Shown: positions 1 through 4,187 of the stretch, in pieces
Numbering within the stretch: position 1 is the first letter of the stretch
How the letters are laid out: the number at the start of each line of letters is the position of its first letter
Origin: CAZLBV01 sp964557845
GTDB lineage: Bacteria > Acidobacteriota > Aminicenantia > Aminicenantales > Aminicenantaceae
Length of the DNA: 5,084 nucleotides
Reading direction: 5' to 3'
Assembly: GCA_964557845.1 (NCBI GenBank)
Contig: CAZLBV010000054.1
Coordinates: 1-5,084 of the forward strand
Program-made: the position numbers and the translations under genes
The notes under the pieces: model-generated
What the model was told of the DNA's origin: nothing
The model's database searches: none
What the model saw: only the letters and a program-made list of their open reading frames with translations

Positions 1-512
1 TCAGCCTGGCGTTTTTTGTCCTTATAGAAGGCGGTACCGGCTGCTTCTTCCAACAGCTGTCTTTTTTCCAAAGGTTTTGAGGAGAGAAAAGTGCCGATAG
101 TACCCTGTTCGATAACGAAATAATCTGTTTCTGCGATCGCATTTTGCCAGAGAGCATCCTGAATGTCTTTAAGCCGGACGGCTTTTCCGTCGAGCCGGTA
201 TTCGCTCTCACCTGAGCGGAATACTCGATGGTTTATGATGAGCTCTTTATCCTCTTCGCCTAGATATAGATTGACATCGGCTAATCCCATAGGAGCTCTC
301 TGATTGTTGCCGTTAAAAATAACATCCCCACTTCTTTCGCCTCTCAAGGATTTGGTGGATTTCCCTCCCAAAACCCATAAGAGAGAGTCCACAATGTTGC
401 TTTTTCCGGTACCATTGGGACCGATTATAGCTGTTATCCCGGGATGGAAAATGATTTTGATTCGATCGGAAAAAGATTTGAATCCCTGAATTTCCAGCTT
501 TTTAATGATCAT
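1..512 (-). CDS. smc: Chromosome segregation protein SMC, N-terminal part (cut by window edge)
   Basis: SMC is the ATPase of the condensin-like complex (with ScpA/ScpB) that compacts and segregates the chromosome. The 170 residues visible are the N-terminal half of the ABC-type head. The protein opens with MIIKKLEIQGFKSF, typical of SMC. It carries a Walker A motif GPNGTGKSN at residues 31-39 (Thr35 where Ser is commoner), then the characteristic K54-S-L-R-G. RSGESEY (99-105) and RLKDIQ (113-118) follow, then a Q-loop region IEQGTI with Gln136, and the SSKP...EEAAG block (144-159) where the coiled coil begins. The frame is open to base 1, so roughly the last 1000 residues (coiled coil, hinge, Walker B) lie outside. 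ATG at 512 is chosen because it gives the expected SMC N-terminus. The Shine-Dalgarno is weak (AAGAGAG about 14 bases upstream). A promoter lies at 564-592. The family call is very secure. Confidence 0.95.
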   Translation of the reverse strand, partial: MIIKKLEIQGFKSFSDRIKIIFHPGITAIIGPNGTGKSNIVDSLLWVLGGKSTKSLRGERSGDVIFNGNNQRAPMGLADVNLYLGEEDKELIINHRVFRSGESEYRLDGKAVRLKDIQDALWQNAIAETDYFVIEQGTIGTFLSSKPLEKRQLLEEAAGTAFYKDKKRQA

Positions 513-563
513 TTTTTCTTAAGAATCTCTCTTTATCAGTTCGCTAAAATATATACGGATTTA

Positions 564-592
564 ATTCTAAAATACGCCGTGTACTCTAACAA
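564..592 (-). promoter_or_regulatory. Probable sigma70-type promoter of smc
   Basis: Read on the minus strand, TTGTTA (592-587, 4/6 to the -35 consensus) is followed by exactly 17 bases and TAGAAT (569-564, 5/6 to the -10 consensus). Transcription would start near 557, giving a leader of about 45 bases before the smc ATG at 512. The spacing and position are ideal. The AT-rich background makes chance matches possible, so this is a prediction only. Confidence 0.55.
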
Positions 593-594
593 TA

Positions 595-682
595 TTTAAA
601 TCGGAATACTTCAGCTTAAATAATTTGTTATTGTAATCAATTCCCGATTAAATTCAAATTATTTGTGCATTTTCATGCACAA
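595..682. repeat. Cluster of nested inverted repeats upstream of smc
   Basis: Three dyads are packed together. (1) AAATAATTTG at 618-627 and CAAATTATTT at 655-664 form a perfect 10-bp inverted repeat with a 27-base spacer. (2) TTGTGCAT at 663-670 and ATGCACAA at 675-682 form a perfect 8-bp hairpin around a 4-base loop. The loop reads TTTC on the plus strand and GAAA, a GNRA tetraloop, on the minus strand. (3) TTTAAATCGGAAT (595-607) and ATTCCCGATTAAA (640-652) form an imperfect outer dyad. Arms of (1) and (2) share two bases, so they could be alternative folds. No T-tract follows hairpin (2), which argues against a simple intrinsic terminator. The cluster lies just upstream of the smc -35 box, so an operator role is possible but unproven. 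Confidence 0.5.
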
Positions 683-713
683 GCGCACCCGCGAACAATG
701 AAAACAAATAAAG

Positions 714-755
714 TAGATGGGAGGATGAGTCAATGGGTAGATGAGTGGATGGGAT
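714..755. repeat. Degenerate GATG-rich short tandem repeat
   Basis: The tract repeats variants of the words TAGATG, GGATGAG, GGATGGG and ATGGGTAGATGAGTGG in about 42 bases, with imperfect units of roughly 7-8 bases. It looks like a small degenerate minisatellite of the sort formed by slipped replication. It is not coding: it lies between structured spacer elements and has no associated open frame of note. Copy number cannot be defined precisely because the units are diverged. Confidence 0.45.
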
Positions 756-759
756 AAAG

Positions 760-781
760 GAAAATTGTGTCCCCAATTTTC
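760..781. repeat. REP-like hairpin
   Basis: GAAAATTG (760-767) and CAATTTTC (774-781) are perfect 8-bp inverted arms around a 6-base TGTCCC loop. The arrangement (AAATTGTGTCCCC-type core) resembles REP-style extragenic palindromes that I recall from several uncultured and deltaproteobacterial-type genomes, where copies are scattered and sometimes accompany REP-associated Y1 transposases. Only one copy is seen here and no transposase is in the window. No T-tract typical of an intrinsic terminator follows on either strand. Confidence 0.4.
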
Positions 782-950
782 TTGCATCGTATTTCAGTTT
801 TTTATCCTGCCTGCCATGTTATCGATTTTGTTTTGAATTTTGGTCATTTGAGAATTTGAATTTGTTTAGGATTTCGTATTTCGTGCTTCGGATTTTCTTC
901 TGACTCTGAATTCTTTTTTCTTGCTTCTGATTCTAGGTAATTCAGAAGGC

Positions 951-979
951 TTGACAGATTATTCTGATTCCATTAATTT
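951..979 (+). promoter_or_regulatory. Probable promoter of tRNA-Thr
   Basis: A perfect -35 hexamer TTGACA (951-956) is followed by 17 bases and TAATTT (974-979), a weak -10 match. Transcription would start near 986, about 22 bases before the mature tRNA 5' end at 1008, a normal length for a tRNA leader. The exact -35 match at the right distance ahead of a stable RNA gene is the main support. The -10 is poor. Confidence 0.5.
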
Positions 980-1007
980 TACTCTATTCTTATTTGCTGT
1001 ATTTTAA

Positions 1008-1080
<73 letters not shown>

Positions 1081-1083
1081 CTG

Positions 1084-1109
1084 TTTTTTATAGATGGTAA
1101 GATAAAAAA
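1084..1109. terminator. Possible weak bidirectional terminator after tRNA-Thr
   Basis: Six T residues (1084-1089) begin four bases after the tRNA, and TTTTTTAT (1084-1091) is mirrored by ATAAAAAA (1102-1109), an 8-bp A/T-only inverted repeat with a 10-base loop. It lies between the convergent tRNA (plus) and DUF362 (minus) genes, where a two-way terminator would make sense. The stem has no G-C pairs, so it is a weak candidate. The T-run alone, following the stable tRNA fold, may be what ends transcription. Confidence 0.3.
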
Positions 1110-1179
1110 TAATCAGCAGATAATTCTTTTAATGGACCGATTTTGCTTTGAAAAATACCGGACTGCCTCTTTATTGATC

Positions 1180-1470
1180 TCAGACCAGCGAACCTTCGGT
1201 CCAGCCAAGTGTCTGGATATCGATTTTATTGAGGTCGCTGGTTCCCAGATGGTAAACTCTGTCAGCAGCTTCAACACAGATCGGGGGAGGAGAGAGCGGC
1301 CAGGGTTCGCCTCGCATTTCCTCTCTTTTAGCCATGATGATCTTAAGACCAACTGTATCCAAAGCTACCGGATCAGTGCCGGCGATCAAGCCTTTATAGG
1401 GCCACTTGTAACGCGGATCCGGCTGCGGCCCCTTGTCACAGAGGGCAGTTAGCGCATCCACCAGGATCAA
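1180..1470 (-). CDS. DUF362-type protein, C-terminal part, out of frame with its N-terminal part
   Basis: This frame continues the DUF362-like protein of 1467-2060. It reads LILVDALTALCDKGPQP, then the hallmark segment GLIAGTDPVALDTVGLKII, and ends LGWTEGSLV, the kind of C-terminus I recall for Tat-exported DUF362 proteins. The upstream frame ends VKGKPS-stop. Joining the two through one extra A gives KGKP-K-LILVDAL, the expected continuous family sequence, for a total near 293 residues. As it stands, the piece could start only at TTG 1470-1468, which overlaps the upstream TGA in a TTGA arrangement with AAAGGA eight bases before it, so coupled re-initiation is conceivable. A one-base deletion or assembly error is likelier. 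No Fe-S cysteine clusters are present. The biochemical function of DUF362 proteins is unknown. Confidence 0.75.
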   Translation of the reverse strand: MILVDALTALCDKGPQPDPRYKWPYKGLIAGTDPVALDTVGLKIIMAKREEMRGEPWPLSPPPICVEAADRVYHLGTSDLNKIDIQTLGWTEGSLV

Positions 1471-2060
1471 CTTGGTTTTCCTTTAACTTGGGGCAGATTC
1501 CAGATCTCTCCCAGTTTAGCGCTGTCCTGATAGTGGTATTTTCTGGGAGCTCCGGAATAAAGGATGTAGTTTTTTATAACCGTTCCGATCCCGGTCAGCC
1601 AGTGGGCTTTAAGGCCCGGCATCGAGATGAGAGCTGTAATAGGCTCTAGATCAACCGAACGGCCCTGGGCGTTTCGGATATTGCCTTCAGGTACACCTGC
1701 GGCGGTCAAAGATTCTGTTACCACCTCTATCAGTTCTTCATGAGTGGGATTCATCAGAGGTGTAGGCACCAGGCCGATAACGTCAGAGGGGCTTATCATA
1801 CTCAACCAAGCATCTTTTGCATTTTTTTTGCCTGTCAATTTGATGAGGATCTGATCCAACATGTTGTTTAGTATGTTTTTATCAACGATCATGGAGGAAT
1901 CCATGACATTCTGGTCCCGGACAATGATAACTGAACTCAGGCTGCCCTCTATCCGGGCTCCCTTCAGCAATCCGGAACCTAAAAGCCCGGCGCTGATGGT
2001 AGCTCCTACCGTGCCCTTTATAAAATCCCTTCTGGTAACTGTAGTTCTCTTGGTTTTCAT
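1467..2060 (-). CDS. Tat-signal DUF362-type protein, N-terminal part (frame broken at 3' end)
   Basis: The 197 residues start with a twin-arginine signal: TRRDFIK at residues 9-15 (Arg10-Arg11), followed by a Gly/Ala/Leu-rich hydrophobic stretch to about residue 34. This implies folded export across the inner membrane. The mature part has VIIVRDQNVM, a DVIGLVPTPLMNPT segment and an AAGVPEGNI segment. GIGTVIKNYILYSG follows, and then EIWNLPQVKGKP. This is the typical layout of Tat-exported DUF362 proteins (role unknown). ATG 2060 is chosen for its AGGAGG Shine-Dalgarno (2066-2071, 5-base spacing) and because it yields a complete Tat motif. The frame stops at TGA 1469-1467 in the middle of the domain, and the rest lies in the -1 frame at 1180-1470. 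Either the gene is a recent pseudogene, the assembly has an indel, or the two parts are translated by coupling. Export is well supported; enzymatic activity cannot be predicted. Confidence 0.8.
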   Translation of the reverse strand: MKTKRTTVTRRDFIKGTVGATISAGLLGSGLLKGARIEGSLSSVIIVRDQNVMDSSMIVDKNILNNMLDQILIKLTGKKNAKDAWLSMISPSDVIGLVPTPLMNPTHEELIEVVTESLTAAGVPEGNIRNAQGRSVDLEPITALISMPGLKAHWLTGIGTVIKNYILYSGAPRKYHYQDSAKLGEIWNLPQVKGKPS

Positions 2061-2065
2061 TTAAT

Positions 2066-2071
2066 CCTCCT
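2066..2071 (-). promoter_or_regulatory. Strong ribosome binding site of the Tat/DUF362 gene
   Basis: The minus strand reads AGGAGG followed by ATTAA and ATG. This is a full Shine-Dalgarno consensus at 5-base spacing and fixes the start at 2060. It also suggests the gene was recently under selection for translation, which bears on whether the downstream frame break is real. Confidence 0.8.
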
Positions 2072-2245
2072 GTTTAAATCGTTTCTTATTAACGCTTTAT
2101 TACGCTTTTCAGCCTGACCCTCAGGATAAAAACCAGCCATAATGGCATAATAATTTGACCTTCCGGCAAATCTTCACTTAAAAGTAAACTGGACAGCCTT
2201 TGAATGGAAGCTATAATTTTTTCTCGCTGTGTTCATTCTAGAAGT

Positions 2246-2461
2246 TTAAATATGCCAGACAATTCGGTCCGCAGTTTTGCCAGGCTTTGTCACACCTTCA
2301 GCCATCTTTTGAAGCTCGACAAGGATATGAATCTTTTCCTTGAAGGATAATTCGGACAGCTCTTTTCTTCTCTTTTCTTTTCCCTTGATAATTTTCTCAA
2401 TAGCCTTATTTTGTATCAAAGTATTTTCCCTTAAATTGGACATACTTATCATAAAGCCCAT
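2246..2461 (-). CDS. Small basic protein paired with a nucleotidyltransferase
   Basis: This is a short Lys/Glu-rich protein without a signal peptide or membrane segment. The core KIIKGKEKRRKELSELSFKE leads into KIHILVELQKMAEG, probably two amphipathic helices, and the C-terminus is RIVWHI. I recall similar small proteins (an EEKI-x-IL-x-x-LQ helix with a C-terminal VW-x-I) beside nucleotidyltransferase-fold genes, usually called hypothetical, so a partner or antitoxin-like role is inferred. The start is uncertain. The longest version (ATG 2461) overlaps the upstream gene by 56 bases. ATG 2452 and ATG 2443 have no clear ribosome site. TTG 2419 has AAGGGA seven bases upstream and overlaps by only 14 bases, placing the start close to the conserved core. 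The gene is translationally coupled with, and probably cotranscribed with, the nucleotidyltransferase gene at 2406-2927. Confidence 0.65.
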   Translation of the reverse strand: MGFMISMSNLRENTLIQNKAIEKIIKGKEKRRKELSELSFKEKIHILVELQKMAEGVTKPGKTADRIVWHI

Positions 2462-2927
2462 ATTTCTTGAGAATTGTTTTTAAAATTTTCAAGTCGAACT
2501 TGGCTTCTTCAAATATTTTCACCAATCTTTCCCTGTCTTTTGGCCGGTAAGTCTGAAGCATAACAGCGATAAGATATTCCAATCCCAGAACTTTTGTTTT
2601 TATTCTCCCGTATTTAACTTCATCGGAGTACAGAACGGCTTCTTTTACAAGATCATTGTAGGCAGGGATGAATTGGACAGGGACGCCTTCGATCAGAACA
2701 TGCTCCCCCTTAGTCTTGAAGCCTTTTTCTTTCAAATATCTATAAATGGGCGCAAGGACATCGAAACTGTCTTCGATGGGGATAAAAAAAATATCTAAAT
2801 CATATGTTAGTAGGGGCTCGATATAGTATAAAGCCGCAATCCCTCCCCCGATAGAAAAGTCTTTAAAAACTTTTTTTCCTTTAAGTTCCTTGATGATTTT
2901 GAGGGTTTTTTCCACTTTTTGCATCAT
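2406..2927 (-). CDS. Nucleotidyltransferase-fold protein (AbiEii/MNT-like)
   Basis: The 173-residue protein has the signature of a DNA polymerase beta-type nucleotidyltransferase. The phosphate-binding loop is in SIGGGIAALYY (25-35), and the metal-binding pair is Asp43-x-Asp45 in TYDLDIFF. The strand GVPVQFIPAYN (81-91) lies where the third carboxylate often sits; Gln85 is there instead. A YRPKDRERL segment (127-135) resembles the K/R-x-KD motif of AbiEii-type proteins. AbiEii-like enzymes transfer nucleotides and can act as toxins in abortive infection or toxin-antitoxin pairs; MNT relatives act as antitoxins. The substrate cannot be read from sequence. ATG 2927 is chosen because GAGG (2935-2938) lies seven bases upstream; a second ATG follows directly. 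The 3' end overlaps the small gene at 2246-2461, indicating a two-gene unit. The fold call is firm, the biological role tentative. Confidence 0.75.
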   Translation of the reverse strand: MMQKVEKTLKIIKELKGKKVFKDFSIGGGIAALYYIEPLLTYDLDIFFIPIEDSFDVLAPIYRYLKEKGFKTKGEHVLIEGVPVQFIPAYNDLVKEAVLYSDEVKYGRIKTKVLGLEYLIAVMLQTYRPKDRERLVKIFEEAKFDLKILKTILKKYGLYDKYVQFKGKYFDTK

Positions 2928-3119
2928 ATCACAGCCTCAGATTCTGTTCAAGTTAGAGGGGGAGTCATTCGGGGCCACTACTATGGGTTTGTTGAATAAA
3001 TTAGGGCGGCGCAAATTTAATGATTTAAGACCATTAACCATTCTATCAATTAGATTGACTCTATTTTAGGAAATTGATATTCTTTATTTAAATTCAAAGT
3101 AAACAAGTGGGAAGGAAAA
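2928..3119. other. Divergent intergenic region between nucleotidyltransferase and kinase genes
   Basis: This 192-base spacer separates two divergently transcribed genes and must hold both promoters. The kinase promoter is predicted at 3055-3083. For the minus-strand unit a TTGATA box (near 3048-3043) is visible but has no convincing -10 at proper spacing. A 30-codon frame from ATG 2983 lacks a ribosome site and is not called. Confidence 0.5.
3055..3083 (+). promoter_or_regulatory. Probable promoter of the receptor kinase gene
   Basis: TTGACT (3055-3060, 5/6 to -35) is followed by 17 bases and TATTCT (3078-3083, 4/6 to -10). Transcription would begin near 3090, leaving a leader of about 30 bases that contains GGAAGGA (3110-3116) just ahead of the ATG at 3120. 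Both spacing and position fit a sigma70-type promoter. Confidence 0.5.
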
Positions 3120-4187
3120 ATGACTGTAACTTGCCCTAAGTGTCAGCATGAAAATCCCGGGGATACACTTTTCTGCAGCCAATGCGGCGCATCTTTAAAA
3201 TCCGCAGAGGGAAGCGATGTTACAAAGACTTTCATGACGCCTCAGCAGCGGTTGCAAAAAGGTAGTACCCTTGGGGGAAGATACACCATCATCGAGGAGC
3301 TGGGCCGCGGGGGGATGGGTGTGGTTTACAAGGCTGAGGATACCAAGCTCAAAAGGGCGGTGGCGCTTAAGTTCCTGCCAGGGGAGCTAACCCATATCCC
3401 GGAGGTAAAGACACGGTTTATGCGTGAAGCCCAGGCTGCCGCAGCTCTGGATCATCCCAATATATGTACGGTTCATGAATTCGACGAAACAGAAGAATCA
3501 ACATTCATCTCTATGGCCTATGTCGAAGGTCTGAGCTTAAAAAAGAGGATAGAATCAGGTCCTATTGAGATGGAAGAAGCCCTGAAGATAGCTGCCCAGG
3601 CCGCCGAAGGATTGCAGGAAGCGCATAAAAAAGGAGTGGTCCATCGAGACATAAAAAGTGGCAACATCATGGTCGCAGATCGAGGTCAGGTAAAGATCAT
3701 GGATTTTGGGCTGGCAAGAACGGCTGATAAGACTCTTTTAACCAAAGAGGGCACCACTATGGGTACGATTGCTTACATGTCGCCTGAGCAAACAAAGGGA
3801 GAAACGGTCGACCAGAGGACAGACATCTGGTCCTTTGGAGTAGTGCTTTATGAGATGCTTGCTGGGTGCCTGCCATTTAAAGGCGACAATGATCAGGCTG
3901 TCTTGTATTCTATTTTAAAAGAGAAACCGGAGCCGATCACAGATGTAGAATCAGACATATCTAAATCTATTGAGCAGGTGGTGTATAAAACTCTCGAGAA
4001 AGATCCGGACAAGCGTTACCAGAAAATTGATGAGCTCATAGACGATTTAAAATCCATATCCGCAGGCATAGTGCCTGAGGAGATAAAAGCCAGGCTCAGG
4101 AAAGAAAAGCTTCGCAAAAGGAAAAGGGCCTTCCTTTATGCAGGCGCAGCAGGATTGGTAATAATTATTGCTGTGCTGGCTTTGTGA
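3120..4187 (+). CDS. Membrane Ser/Thr protein kinase with N-terminal zinc ribbon (kinase half; frame broken after the TM helix)
   Basis: This is a Hanks-type (PknB-like) Ser/Thr kinase. Residues 1-26 form a zinc ribbon with CPKC and CSQC knuckles (Cys5, 8, 19, 22). The kinase domain spans about 55-312. It has a Gly loop LGRGGMGVVY (61-70), Lys84 in VALKF and Glu103 in helix C. The catalytic loop is HRDIKSGN (His175, Arg176, Asp177, Lys179, Asn182) and the metal-binding motif is DFG (195-197). GTIAYMSPEQ (215-224) forms the activation-segment end, with Asp235 and Arg299 as structural residues. All catalytic residues are present, so it should be active. A basic KRKR stretch precedes a membrane helix (about 337-355), and the frame stops immediately after it. 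Homologues normally continue into a TolB-like plus TPR extracytoplasmic sensor, found here in the -1 frame (4184-5084). ATG 3120 has GGAAGGA just upstream and gives the whole zinc ribbon. Confidence 0.92.
   Translation: MTVTCPKCQHENPGDTLFCSQCGASLKSAEGSDVTKTFMTPQQRLQKGSTLGGRYTIIEELGRGGMGVVYKAEDTKLKRAVALKFLPGELTHIPEVKTRFMREAQAAAALDHPNICTVHEFDETEESTFISMAYVEGLSLKKRIESGPIEMEEALKIAAQAAEGLQEAHKKGVVHRDIKSGNIMVADRGQVKIMDFGLARTADKTLLTKEGTTMGTIAYMSPEQTKGETVDQRTDIWSFGVVLYEMLAGCLPFKGDNDQAVLYSILKEKPEPITDVESDISKSIEQVVYKTLEKDPDKRYQKIDELIDDLKSISAGIVPEEIKARLRKEKLRKRKRAFLYAGAAGLVIIIAVLAL

Larger units (their letters stand above)
513..1007. other. Gene-free spacer between smc and tRNA-Thr
   Basis: No credible coding region is seen on either strand of this roughly 495-base stretch. 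It holds the smc leader and promoter (513-592), the inverted-repeat cluster (595-682) and a GATG-rich short-repeat tract (714-755). A hairpin at 760-781, a T-rich run with repeated TTTGAATTT/TTTCGTRYTTCG-like words (about 826-896), and the tRNA promoter (951-979) follow. Beyond these nothing recognisable is present. The mix of low-complexity segments is typical of non-coding spacers and not of a decayed gene, since no remnant protein similarity is apparent. Confidence 0.7.

Noticed and set aside
304..489. 61-codon plus-strand frame
   Set aside because: Lies antisense within the conserved smc head, including the Walker A region; a shadow of that gene.
1113..1352. 79-codon minus-strand frame overlapping the end of the DUF362 gene
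   Set aside because: The DUF362 frame has an appropriate C-terminus (LGWTEGSLV) and stop at 1180; this other frame has no recognisable content, so a second frameshift is not needed.
1132..1452. 106-codon plus-strand frame
   Set aside because: Antisense to the C-terminal DUF362 part, which has clear family motifs on the minus strand; no ribosome site.
1861..2064. 67-codon plus-strand frame
   Set aside because: Antisense to the Tat-signal region of the DUF362 gene; composition and lack of motifs indicate a shadow.
2136..2146. Small palindrome GCCAT-A-ATGGC upstream of the DUF362 gene
   Set aside because: Only five-base arms with no extension; easily due to chance, and no promoter fits around it well.
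2975..3010. Possible insertion-sequence end (GGGTTTGTTGAATAAA)
   Set aside because: The wording recalls transposon ends but no matching inverted end, target duplication or transposase fragment is found in the window.
4175..4187. Programmed -1 frameshift signal in the kinase gene
   Set aside because: No X-XXY-YYZ slippery heptamer and no evident downstream stem at the right distance.
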